The notes under the pieces: generated by a model
The model's database searches: none
Told to the model about the DNA's origin: nothing
What the model saw: only the letters and a program-made list of their open reading frames with translations
NCBI GenBank assembly: GCA_041736895.1
Contig: JBGSSS010000005.1
Coordinates: forward strand, 1 to 64,000
Length of the DNA stretch: 64,000 nt
Direction of reading: 5' to 3'
Source: JANRLT01 sp041736895
GTDB lineage: Bacteria; Planctomycetota; Planctomycetia; Pirellulales; JALHPA01
Program-made: the position numbers and the translations under genes
Shown here: one piece after another, positions 32,733-41,123 of the stretch
How the letters are laid out: each line of letters begins with the position of its first letter
How positions within the stretch are numbered: the first letter of the stretch is position 1

Positions 32733-33977
32733 CTACGCAGCTCGTTTTCGGCGGACACACCAAAAGGCAGCCAAGCCCGTGATCCCCAGGGCATAAGTGC
32801 TCGGTTCGGGAACCGGCGCGATATCCCAACCGATGAGATCGAGTGCGCGGAAATCGGCTTCGGTAATCGCTTGAATGGTCCCAAAGTTGAGTGTTGGATC
32901 CATCATTCCGATGTAAAGCCCTGTGATATCATCCGCCTTCCAGTGACTTGCTTGGTTGCCATCCCCTTGCGTTACCCCGGTAGACATCCGAAATTCGCTG
33001 CCGATTCCCCAAGCGTTATCGCCAAAATCCGTAATTCCATTCGCCCCGGGAACGAGATTTCTAGTGGCCGTGCCAAATGTCGCGGCGTTGGTCGGATCGA
33101 ACGCGGTATTCGCCGAATCGACAAAGCGAAAGATGTCGAGCGGCGTGACAAAGATTGCTCCTGGAATGTTGTTATTCACCTTGTTATCAATATCATCAAC
33201 TCGGGAAGTGAACCCGAGGATGTGCCCGATCTCGTGGGCGGCCACCGTTTCAAAATCCATCGTCCCCGGCGTGACCCCGTTCGAGTTGTCAAAATCAAAA
33301 CTAAAATTCGTGCTAAATGTGATCGTTCCATCAGCACCTCCAAACGTATCGCCGAGCGCTTTTAAATTGGCTTGCGAGATGGCGACACTACCATTCAAAC
33401 TGAAACCCACTGGGAGGGATGCGGTGAAGGTATTCGGCAGCGAATTGACAATTGCATCGTCCGCTTCATCGCTCGCATCGGCAATCAATCCATTGCGGAT
33501 GCCGCCAACACCGGCGTAGGGCACGCCATAGAGAACGCTGCTGGCCTGGCCAATGACATTCGGTGCCAAGGCCGAAAGATTCCCATCGATGACAACCGTG
33601 ATCGGGTCTGAAATTCTAGCTTCCCACTGCGCGGCTGCTCGATTGAACGCCGCCAAAGCCGCGGCATTCCCCGCCAAGGCCGCGTTGGGATTGATGACGA
33701 TGTTAAATGACCCAAGATTGTTCGTCACGGTGCCAAGCGGCGTGGCATTGAGACTAGACGACGTGGTCAGCGGCATCACGGCATCGTAGGTGGCCAGCGA
33801 CGGGCGCGGCTCGTTCAAAAAGACGGCATTTTCCACCATCGTCCGACTTGCCAGACAGCAAATACAGCCAGATGAATGCTCTCCGAGGTAGATTTGACCG
33901 AAGAGGGATTGGCTAGAAAAGCCAGCGCATAAAAGCACGGCCAGTGCCAAAAAAAGTCGGCGATTGATGTAGTTCAT
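32733..33977 (-). CDS. PEP-CTERM metalloprotease (NF038122-like)
   Basis: 414 aa, exported. Signal peptide (RRLFLALAVLLCAGFSSQSLFG). The zinc motif HEIGHILGF near residue 247 is of the HExxHxxGF type, with the Glu as general base. Upstream segments FNIVINPNAAL and AAAQWEARISDPITV match the family of secreted PEP-CTERM metalloproteases. The C-terminus has the sorting tail VPEPST, a hydrophobic helix and RRKRAA. A GCICCL cysteine cluster near the mature N-terminus is unusual. GC content is lower than in neighbouring genes, as for the other PEP-CTERM gene. Confidence 0.88.
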   Translation of the reverse strand: MNYINRRLFLALAVLLCAGFSSQSLFGQIYLGEHSSGCICCLASRTMVENAVFLNEPRPSLATYDAVMPLTTSSSLNATPLGTVTNNLGSFNIVINPNAALAGNAAALAAFNRAAAQWEARISDPITVVIDGNLSALAPNVIGQASSVLYGVPYAGVGGIRNGLIADASDEADDAIVNSLPNTFTASLPVGFSLNGSVAISQANLKALGDTFGGADGTITFSTNFSFDFDNSNGVTPGTMDFETVAAHEIGHILGFTSRVDDIDNKVNNNIPGAIFVTPLDIFRFVDSANTAFDPTNAATFGTATRNLVPGANGITDFGDNAWGIGSEFRMSTGVTQGDGNQASHWKADDITGLYIGMMDPTLNFGTIQAITEADFRALDLIGWDIAPVPEPSTYALGITGLAAFWCVRRKRAA

Positions 33978-34447
33978 TAGCGGTGTCCTTCAGGCCCCTG
34001 CACTTACCCAGAAAAAGAGTCATAACCCTCTCGACAGATGCAATCGTAACTTGCCGTCGTGAGGGTTATCAACAATTTGGACAAGAAATTCCCGAAAGAT
34101 TTTCGGGGCTCTCCCGCATTGATGAGGCTTGTTTTAGTTCGCTATCCACTGATTTACCACGTTTTCTATGAATTTTACTTATTTCTAACCACTGCCAATT
34201 CATCAAGATACGGCGATACTTGTTTCTGAATGCATCCTGCTTAGGCTGATCGCCATGAATATTAGCAGGGCAAGCATTACAGCCAAGCCGCTTCGCCAGA
34301 ACGTTCTCCTTCGGCAGCGTCAGGCATGAATACCTGAAGTACAGTTCCGTGTAGCGATCAAGGTCAGGTGGTGAACTGCTGGGAGGGCGAGGCTCCTGCT
34401 GAACCGATCCGGAACCTGACATGATACGAAGGATGTTGTAATTCGGT
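33978..34447. other. 470 bp AT-richer region, one doubtful frame
   Basis: Upstream of the metalloprotease gene. Holds its promoter and a questionable minus-strand frame at 34069-34422. No repeat element recognised, unlike most other gaps here. Confidence 0.5.
34069..34422 (-). CDS. Doubtful hypothetical protein
   Basis: 117 aa. Composition is plausible for a protein (YTELYFRYSCLTLPKENVLA, then GCNACPANIHGDQ, and basic helices), but no family is recognised, there is no clear ribosome-binding site, and the region is lower in GC than its neighbours. It could be a horizontally acquired fragment or chance. Confidence 0.3.
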   Translation of the reverse strand: MSGSGSVQQEPRPPSSSPPDLDRYTELYFRYSCLTLPKENVLAKRLGCNACPANIHGDQPKQDAFRNKYRRILMNWQWLEISKIHRKRGKSVDSELKQASSMRESPENLSGISCPNC

Positions 34448-36505
34448 TTACGTCCCGATCACCCCGCCGTCTTGTCGCCGAATCGCGATCACGCTCGGCC
34501 GCGGGGGCATGTTCGGCTTGAAATCGGGCCAGCGCGTGCTAGGCGCGTCATAAGTCGAACGCACGCCGGCAAACTCTTCATCACCCGGATGTTGAATCGA
34601 GGCAAACAAGGTCGTGCCGTCGGGCGTGAACGCGGTGCCGGTGACTTCGGCACCGGTGGGCGCGCGGAAGAACATCCGCGTCAACGCGCGGCCAGGCCCC
34701 GCCGTGTCCGTGGCGTAGATGCCGTCGGCCAGTTTGTTGCCGGTAACTTTCGGGGCGCCATCGGTGGCGATCCAGAGCCGGCCCTGGGCATCGATCGCCG
34801 CGTTGTCGGGACACGTCAGCCAACCATTCGGGCTGGTCTGCGGATGATATTTGGCCCCGTCTTTGCTCGGGTCACCAGCCAGCAAGAAAATGTCCCACCG
34901 ATACTCATTCGACGTATGATCGAAACCGCTCCCTGCTGCCGGAGCCTGCAATTCCAAAATATGCCCGTGCAGATTCGCAATCCGCGGGTTCGAGTTGCTG
35001 GGCTTGAGCCGCGCGGCGTTGTTGGTGAGCATGACAAAGACGCGGCCTGAGGCGGCATGCACCTCGACATCCTCCGGTCGATCCAACGGCGTAGCCTGGA
35101 CCGCATCGCCAGCGCGGCGTAGTTCGATCACGATATCGGCTTGTGAATCAAAACCCTCATCCTTGCCAAGTTTTTCTCGGCCATGCACCAACGACTGCCA
35201 AACCAACCGGCCATCTTCCTTGAACTGGGCGACGGAAAGCGTGCCATGATCGAGCAAATCACGATTCGCCGCGGCATTGTTCCGCTGATACGGCTTGTCG
35301 CTCACAAACCGGTACAGATACTCGCCGCGGGAATCGTCGCCCGTGTAAACGACGACGCGCTGATCGTGCGAGAGCGTGACGGTGGCTCCTTCATGCTTGC
35401 AACGGCCAAGCGCCGTGCGCTTGACGGGAATTGATTTGGGATCATACGGATCGTATTCCACGATCCAGCCAAAGCGGTTCGGCTCGAGCGGTTCCTTGCT
35501 GAGATCAAAACGCTCGATATGCCGCGACCAGGCGTAATCCGTCTCGCCCTTCAACCCTAGCCGGGCGTAGTTCAATTGCTCCTGCTTGGCGATTTTGGGG
35601 TCGGCGATATTCCCGCCGAAATTGGTATCGAAGTTTTCTTCGGCGGTTAAAACAGTTCCCCAAGGCGTGATACCCCCAGCACAGTTGTTGATCGTGCCGA
35701 GAATTATCTTGCCAGTCGGATCGGCCTTTGTTCGTAACCGCTCGTGGCCCGCGGCGGGACCGCTGATGCTCATTGGCGTGTCGGCGGTGAGGCGACGATT
35801 GTATGGGCTGTTGACGTCGATGATCCAGAAGCCTTGGTCGCGGCGAACTTCGACCACCGCATGGCCATGCGCGGCGATTTCGATGTCGACTTGTTCCTTG
35901 GTCAGTTTCTTGACCGCATCCATCTTGTCCGCGATGCCGGGCCACATCAGGTACGCGATCGAATACTCGTGGTTCACGCAAAGCAAGCCGCGCTCGCTGT
36001 TCTGCGATCCGCGCGGCAGCGGCATGTAGGCGATAAAGTCGTTGTTGTAGCCGAACCGGCGGCGCTGCGTTTCGCCGGTCAGCTTTGCCGGTTCGAACTC
36101 GGGCATCCCTGGGAAGATCGCGTCGCCCCAACTGATGACGACGTTCGATTGATAATGATGCGCGACGTGAATATCGGCATCGAGCCCATGCGAGACTTCG
36201 GCAAACGTGAGAGTCGAAGGATTCGCCTCGGTCTTCGCCGTTGCTTCCTGCGGGGCTGCAGCTTGCGGCTCAGGAACGGGTTGGCGCGACGAGGGTTCGA
36301 GAATATTCGGTAGCGGCAAATCCTCGGCCGCATCGGCGATCCCAGCGAATGCTACGGTCGTTCCAGCAACGATCGCACCGCGCAGCCAATCGCGGCGATC
36401 AAGCCGCCGCTCCATCACCGTCGCCAAATCCGCGGCTGGCGAAGGATTGATTCGGCACTCGTTTGGCTCGCCCCCGCATTCCGGTCGCTGATGAAAAAAG
36501 CTCAT
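34448..36505 (-). CDS. PhoX family (DUF839) phosphatase-like protein
   Basis: 685 aa. A twin-arginine leader (RRDWLRGAIVAG near residue 37) predicts Tat export, as for PhoX. The PhoX/DUF839 beta-propeller follows: FGYNNDFIAYMPLP, LLCVNHEY, NNCAGGITPWGTVLTAEENF (metal-site region) and CKHEGATVTLSHDQ. PhoX enzymes are calcium/iron-dependent alkaline phosphatases; related proteins without tested activity are common. A Pro/Ala/Gln-rich linker follows the leader. Stand-alone gene. Phosphate scavenging is the likely role but not certain. Confidence 0.87.
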   Translation of the reverse strand: MSFFHQRPECGGEPNECRINPSPAADLATVMERRLDRRDWLRGAIVAGTTVAFAGIADAAEDLPLPNILEPSSRQPVPEPQAAAPQEATAKTEANPSTLTFAEVSHGLDADIHVAHHYQSNVVISWGDAIFPGMPEFEPAKLTGETQRRRFGYNNDFIAYMPLPRGSQNSERGLLCVNHEYSIAYLMWPGIADKMDAVKKLTKEQVDIEIAAHGHAVVEVRRDQGFWIIDVNSPYNRRLTADTPMSISGPAAGHERLRTKADPTGKIILGTINNCAGGITPWGTVLTAEENFDTNFGGNIADPKIAKQEQLNYARLGLKGETDYAWSRHIERFDLSKEPLEPNRFGWIVEYDPYDPKSIPVKRTALGRCKHEGATVTLSHDQRVVVYTGDDSRGEYLYRFVSDKPYQRNNAAANRDLLDHGTLSVAQFKEDGRLVWQSLVHGREKLGKDEGFDSQADIVIELRRAGDAVQATPLDRPEDVEVHAASGRVFVMLTNNAARLKPSNSNPRIANLHGHILELQAPAAGSGFDHTSNEYRWDIFLLAGDPSKDGAKYHPQTSPNGWLTCPDNAAIDAQGRLWIATDGAPKVTGNKLADGIYATDTAGPGRALTRMFFRAPTGAEVTGTAFTPDGTTLFASIQHPGDEEFAGVRSTYDAPSTRWPDFKPNMPPRPSVIAIRRQDGGVIGT

Positions 36506-36586
36506 GGTTTTGAACTAGGGCTTGGGATTAGGGAATAGAGTTAAGTCACCACGAAGTACAATCACAAATCCAAAAAAGCGTTCTGC

Positions 36587-36631
36587 CAGCGCCAACCCAA
36601 GCTTGCGGATGGCATGCCCATCCGTAGGAGG
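36587..36631 (-). repeat. Dispersed repeat, copy 2 (CTCCTACGGATGGGCAT type)
   Basis: Reverse-complement copy of 11666-11710 with about three mismatches over 44 bp. Confidence 0.8.
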
Positions 36632-36743
36632 TACAACGCCTAAATATAATTCCCTGCCAGTATAGTCCCCTGGCAGCGCATCGACAGCGCCGCCTGCGGC
36701 TCGGTATAATCAGATTTTGCATTTACAATTTGATGAGGATTTA

Positions 36744-37172
36744 ATGAGGAAGCTTGTCAACTCGAAAATTTCCGCTATGGCAATTCGCTTCGCGCTGCTG
36801 AGCCTTGGCTTGCTCTTCGTTGGCGGTTGCACGACGAAGAATGATCCGGCCGATTTGAGCGCCACCGATTGGGAATCAAAAACCCTGCTACAAGATGGCA
36901 AATCGACCGACTTGGGTGAGCTACAATCACTAAGTTTCGGCCGCAATGGAACCTTTCGCTTGACCCAAGGAATCGGCATCAAGCGGCGGGTGCTCGAAGG
37001 AACCTACGAACTCTCCGCCGGCAACCAAGTTGTCATGAACCTCAAGGACGAAGTCGAGGGAAGCAAGACGCACGTCGCCGACGTCACACTAACAAAAGAC
37101 AAAGACGGCAAGCCCACAAAACTCGTCTACAAGGATAGCCAAGGGACGATCGAGTTCGAACCGAAGAAGTAG
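36744..37172 (+). CDS. Small lipoprotein of unknown function
   Basis: 142 aa. The leader (AIRFALLSLGLLFVGGC) ends in a lipobox, so the protein is probably lipid-anchored through the cysteine near residue 29. The rest is a small beta-rich domain (SLSFGRNGTFRLTQ, VLEGTYELSAGNQVVMNL) that resembles the lipocalin-like stress domains of planctomycete hypotheticals. The ATG at 36744 has AGGAT close upstream; the ATG at 36777 is a second option. Followed by a large inverted repeat and another small membrane protein gene. Confidence 0.75.
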   Translation: MRKLVNSKISAMAIRFALLSLGLLFVGGCTTKNDPADLSATDWESKTLLQDGKSTDLGELQSLSFGRNGTFRLTQGIGIKRRVLEGTYELSAGNQVVMNLKDEVEGSKTHVADVTLTKDKDGKPTKLVYKDSQGTIEFEPKK

Positions 37173-37173
37173 G

Positions 37174-37313
37174 CTGGGCGCTGGGGTTTGGGCGCTGGGC
37201 GTTGGTCAGCAAATGCTGCAGTGCTTTCTGCCTAAACGAACCTCGCAGCCACAAGTTTCGTCTTAAGCGTAAATCCTTTTCCCAACGCCCAATCCCCAGC
37301 GTCCAGCGCCCGA
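37174..37313. repeat. 140 bp inverted-repeat element
   Basis: GGGCGCTGGGGTTTGGGCGC and following bases at the left are imperfectly complementary to CCCAATCCCCAGCGTCCAGC at the right (arms ~32 bp). It fills the gap between two small genes. Confidence 0.75.
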
Positions 37314-37314
37314 C

Positions 37315-37722
37315 ATGTCCACCAACCCCTACGAAGTCACGCCGCGTATTTGGAACGAGTGGCATGAGCTGCTCAAGGAGAAGCTGCGCTGCGAAGCGAC
37401 CAAAGCATTGGCGCTCGAGATCGGCCGGCTGGGGATCATCCTCGGCGGCTGCATGATCTTTGCCGCGCTCATGGCCTTGATCGACCCGAACGATGACGTG
37501 CAAAACGCCCTCGGGCGTTTGGCATGGGCCGTGGGGTTCATCGTTGTCGGACTCGCGATCTCGTATCCGTTGTACAAGCCGGTGCGCACGCGGTTGAATG
37601 AGATCGAGCTGATTCTTCCCACGGCGAAAGAGCTTGAGCCGGAGGATGTCGCGGATGACGAAGAAGCGGAATTAGATAATGCTTATGCTGAAGATCATCC
37701 AGGAATTCGTAACGAAGAGTAG
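37315..37722 (+). CDS. Small hypothetical membrane protein
   Basis: 135 aa. Two transmembrane helices (LGIILGGCMIFAALMALI and LAWAVGFIVVGLAISYPLY) lie between a soluble N-terminus and a very acidic tail (EPEDVADDEEAELD). No family recognised. The start abuts the end of an inverted repeat, and the gene is followed by a hairpin pair that ends in a T-run. Confidence 0.7.
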   Translation: MSTNPYEVTPRIWNEWHELLKEKLRCEATKALALEIGRLGIILGGCMIFAALMALIDPNDDVQNALGRLAWAVGFIVVGLAISYPLYKPVRTRLNEIELILPTAKELEPEDVADDEEAELDNAYAEDHPGIRNEE

Positions 37723-37733
37723 CTGTAAATGAT

Positions 37734-37808
37734 CAAAGCCAAGGGGATTACCTCCTTGGAGCATTCCTGCAATAAAGATCCAAGGGGAAAATCCCCTTGG
37801 CTTTTTTT
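37734..37808. terminator. Paired CAAAGCC hairpins acting as terminator
   Basis: AAAGCCAAGGGG...CCTTGGAGC is followed, after 20 bases, by CCAAGGGGAAAATCCCCTTGG and TTTTTTT. The outer arms are complementary as well. It separates two convergent genes, so it can stop both. It is the doubled form of the hairpin family at 30275, 31186, 47184 and 51028. Confidence 0.85.
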
Positions 37809-37810
37809 AT

Positions 37811-39163
37811 TTACGCCGATTTTTCTAGTTGCTGCGCTTGATCCGCATTCAGCTTGTTGTAAAGCGTCTTGAGACTGATCCCGAGTTCTTCGGCCGCCTT
37901 CGGCTTGCTGCCGCCGTTGCGCTCGACCGCGTTGTGGATCGCTTGCAGTTCGATTTCTTGCAGCGATTGCCCGCCGGCCATCTTCAACGTCTGCCGCGCC
38001 GGCGCGGCTTGAAAACGCTCGGGCAGATGCTCGACATCGATCGGCAGTTTATCGCACAAGATCGAAGCGTGCTCAATGACATTGGCCAGCTCACGCACAT
38101 TCCCCGGCCAGGCATAATGTGTCAGCAGATCCAAGGCGACGGGCGTAAATAGCTCGCCGGCCTTTGTCGCACCACTCAGAAAATGCTTCGCCAGGTGCGC
38201 GGCCAATTGCGGCACATCCGCGGCCCGCTGCCGCAGGCTCGGCAGTTGCAGCTCAAACGTATTAATCCGGAACAGCAAGTCCTCGCGAAAGTCGCCGCTT
38301 GCGACCATCTGATCCAAATGGCGATGGGTCGCGCTGACGACGCGCACATCAACCTTGATGCTCGAGTTGTCGCCGACGCGGCGAATCTCGCGTGATTCGA
38401 GCACGCGCAGGAGCTTGGCCTGCATCGCTTTGGGCAGTTCGCCGATTTCGTCGAGGAACAGCGTCCCGCCATCGGCGACTTCGAACAACCCGATGCGATG
38501 CTCGTCGGCCCCGGTGAAGCTTCCCTTCTTGTGACCAAAGAGTTCACTCTCGATCAGGTTTTCCGGCAGCGCGCCGCAATTGATCGCGACGAATGGCGCA
38601 TCGCGCCGTGCGCTTTGTTCATGCAACGAACGCGCCACGAGTTCCTTGCCCGTGCCCGTTTCACCGAGGATCAGCACCGTGCTGTTGGCGGGCGCGACCT
38701 TGGCGATCATTAGCCGAACGCGTTCCATCGCGGACGAATCGCCAATCAATTTCGTTGGTCCGGCGACGCGTTCGAGTTGGCGCTGCACGGCGCGGTACTT
38801 GTTTTGCAATTCGCGCTGCGCGGCGACGCGCTGCAGCAGCGATTCCAAATCGGCCAGTTTGCACGGCTTGGTCAAATAATCGTACGCCCCGTGACGCAGC
38901 GCGGCGATCGCGCTTTCGACCGTGGATTTGCCCGTGAGGATCACCGCCGACGTGTCGGGGTTTAGTTCCTTGGCCCGCGCGATGACTTCAATCCCGCTTA
39001 GACCCGGCATGTCGAGATCGACGAGCAGGCAATCAAAGACATTCCGTTCGAGCGCGGCGACAGCAGTCAACCCGTCGGGACACACGGTGACTTCGTGACC
39101 AAGGCGCGCGAGTTCGATGCGCATCAGCTCTTGGAGCGAGCGTTCGTCGTCGGCGAACAGCAA
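37811..39163 (-). CDS. Sigma-54-dependent response regulator (NtrC type)
   Basis: 450 aa. Receiver domain (FADDERSLQEL, phospho-acceptor Asp in LLVDLDMPGLSG, conserved Lys in LTKPC), AAA+ domain with Walker A GETGTGKEL, sigma-54 loop GSFTGA (usual GAFTGA) and Walker B LFLDEIGELP, then a Fis-type HTH (KAAEELGISLKTLYNKL). It would activate sigma-54 promoters when phosphorylated by the kinase encoded just upstream. There is no ATG or GTG near the N-terminus; a TTG at 39163 or a CTG at 39169 is the likely start, next to the kinase stop. Confidence 0.93.
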   Translation of the reverse strand: MLFADDERSLQELMRIELARLGHEVTVCPDGLTAVAALERNVFDCLLVDLDMPGLSGIEVIARAKELNPDTSAVILTGKSTVESAIAALRHGAYDYLTKPCKLADLESLLQRVAAQRELQNKYRAVQRQLERVAGPTKLIGDSSAMERVRLMIAKVAPANSTVLILGETGTGKELVARSLHEQSARRDAPFVAINCGALPENLIESELFGHKKGSFTGADEHRIGLFEVADGGTLFLDEIGELPKAMQAKLLRVLESREIRRVGDNSSIKVDVRVVSATHRHLDQMVASGDFREDLLFRINTFELQLPSLRQRAADVPQLAAHLAKHFLSGATKAGELFTPVALDLLTHYAWPGNVRELANVIEHASILCDKLPIDVEHLPERFQAAPARQTLKMAGGQSLQEIELQAIHNAVERNGGSKPKAAEELGISLKTLYNKLNADQAQQLEKSA

Positions 39164-39173
39164 CTTCAGCGAT

Positions 39174-40829
39174 TTACGCGGCGGTTTGGTGGCGATGGTT
39201 CGGCTCCTTGTGCATGTCGCTCGGCAGTGCTTGGCTTGCAGCTGCGAGAGGCAGAGTGACAGTGAATTGCGCGCCGCGTCCCGGACCTTCGCTGTGGGCA
39301 AAAATCTGCCCGCCATGATCCGTGACGATGCGATAAGTAATCGACAACCCCAAGCCGGTCCCCTGCCCTTGCCGCTTGCGGGTAAAAAATGGTTCAAACA
39401 GATGCGTCATCGTTTCGGTCGTCATGCCGCAGCCGTTGTCGGTGAAATCCAACTCGGCCCATTCGCCATTGGCTTCAACCGAAATGGTCAGTTGCCCATT
39501 GGCTTCCAGACAATCGAGTGCATTGGTGACGAGATTCAACACCACTTGCTTGATCTCTTGCGGGACGACTTGCGCCAAGATCGGCACGCTCGCGGGTTTC
39601 GCTTTGGCAAAGACAATGCGACGGTCTTGGTACTTGCCCAGGTGGCTGACCATGTCGATGACTTGCTGCACGATCTCGCGCAGGTCCGTGAGCTGACGCT
39701 GCGCGTTGCCCAGGCGTGAAAAATCGAGCAGCTTCTCGGTAATCTCTTTGCAGCGAAATGCCTCGGACTGAATCATTCCAAGGTAGCGGCCCGTGACTTC
39801 GAGTGTCTCGTGCAGCGAGTCGATATCGACGTCGCCGGCGTTCTCGTCCGCGGTCGCTCGGAGATCGGCCATGCGGCCTTCGAGCGATTCGGCGCACATC
39901 GCGATGCTGGCCAGGGGATTGTTGATTTCGTGCGCAACACCGGCAGCAAGAAAGCCGACGCTGGCGAGTTGTTCATTGCGGATGACTTGGCGCGTGCGTT
40001 CTTGAACCTGGTGATCGAGGTCGTCGCGGATTTCTTGGAACCGCGCGGTCATCGAGTTGAGTGCTTCGCCCAATTCGGCCATCTCATCGCGGGTTTTGAG
40101 CTTAATGCGAAAATCGAAATTTCCCCCAGCGACGCGCCGCGAACCGGCGACCAACTCCGACAGCGGCCGCACAATTAAGCGATAAAACAGGTACATGAAC
40201 GCGCTCAACACCGCCACACACACCGCCGTGGCGAACCAGTTGATGCCCATCAGCACGTGATATTCCGAGCGAACTTCAGCGGCTAGGGACGCGAGTTGGC
40301 TATGCAAGTGACTCGGCAGCGATTCGGCTTGCGCTTGCAGCACATCTAGCTGCATGCGGAGTTGATGCAAGACCACGGCATCGTCGTTCCAGCCCGGTTC
40401 TTGCAGCCGTTGTTGGATGTGATTGATCCCTTGATGAATCGTTTCGGCTGTCTCGCGCTCGAAGGACGTTTCTTGTAGCAGATCGCCTGGTTCGGTGCGG
40501 GCGGAAACTTCTTCTCGGTAATGATTCAACGTCACCACGGCCGCGAGCAGGCGCTGTTCGAACTCATCGCGCACCAGCCAAGTTTCGCTGCGCGAGATCC
40601 CCGAGTCGGTCCAGACCAAAGTCGTCGGCCACTTGGCAAGTGTCACACGCAAGTCAGCAATCTGTCGGGTCAGCAAACTGGCGAGCGGCAATTCCTCGGC
40701 CCGCCCGCGCAAGCCTTTGACCAGCCCGCGGTAACTGTAGACGCCGACGAGCCCGCTGATGGCCAATGCGCCAATCATGACGAGCAGAACGCCGAAGCCG
40801 ACGAACAGTTTGTTGCGGATAGGACTCAT
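39174..40829 (-). CDS. Membrane sensor histidine kinase
   Basis: 551 aa. Transmembrane helix near residues 9-30, a ~165-residue sensory region, a second helix near 197-217, a HAMP linker (RPLSELVAGSRRVAGG), the HisKA box GVAHEINNPLASI with the phospho-His, and the ATPase domain with its N box, DNGCGM and GQGTGLGLS. It pairs with the sigma-54 regulator whose gene begins within ten bases of its stop. The stimulus is unknown. The ATG at 40829 starts MSPIRNKLF. Confidence 0.94.
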   Translation of the reverse strand: MSPIRNKLFVGFGVLLVMIGALAISGLVGVYSYRGLVKGLRGRAEELPLASLLTRQIADLRVTLAKWPTTLVWTDSGISRSETWLVRDEFEQRLLAAVVTLNHYREEVSARTEPGDLLQETSFERETAETIHQGINHIQQRLQEPGWNDDAVVLHQLRMQLDVLQAQAESLPSHLHSQLASLAAEVRSEYHVLMGINWFATAVCVAVLSAFMYLFYRLIVRPLSELVAGSRRVAGGNFDFRIKLKTRDEMAELGEALNSMTARFQEIRDDLDHQVQERTRQVIRNEQLASVGFLAAGVAHEINNPLASIAMCAESLEGRMADLRATADENAGDVDIDSLHETLEVTGRYLGMIQSEAFRCKEITEKLLDFSRLGNAQRQLTDLREIVQQVIDMVSHLGKYQDRRIVFAKAKPASVPILAQVVPQEIKQVVLNLVTNALDCLEANGQLTISVEANGEWAELDFTDNGCGMTTETMTHLFEPFFTRKRQGQGTGLGLSITYRIVTDHGGQIFAHSEGPGRGAQFTVTLPLAAASQALPSDMHKEPNHRHQTAA

Positions 40830-41023
40830 GCACGCGACCGAAAACATTCTGCTGCAACGATCGCGAAGTGCGATGTTGTCCGATCAAAATGGGTCGCGAG
40901 TGTAGCAAAGCAGCAAGTGCGACGCGAGAGAGAATGCAAGAGAATTCGCTTCGTTCATTCGCAATCGGCGTGCGATTGACATGCGCCGATGCTATCGACG
41001 GTTAGTCAGAGGGGACAAGGGAA

Positions 41024-41090
41024 TAAGGGACTAAGATAAGACTGTTTTTCCCTTTGTCCCTCATCCCCTTAGTTCCCAAGTGAAACGCTC
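41024..41090. repeat. Imperfect inverted repeat in the gap before the kinase
   Basis: GGGGACAAGGGAATAAGGGACTAAG faces TTCCCTTTGTCCC and CCCCTTAGTTCCC. It lies between the LptF/G and kinase genes. Confidence 0.55.
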
Positions 41091-41112
41091 CTCTTCGAGT
41101 CGCCGCTAAACG
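41083..41112 (+). repeat. CGCTCCTCTTCGAGTCGCCGC motif, copy 1
   Basis: AACGCTCCTCTTCGAGTCGC followed by CGCTAAACG. Identical cores occur at 45286-45316 and, inverted, at 50350-50378. Confidence 0.85.
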
Positions 41113-41123
41113 AAGCTGAGCGT

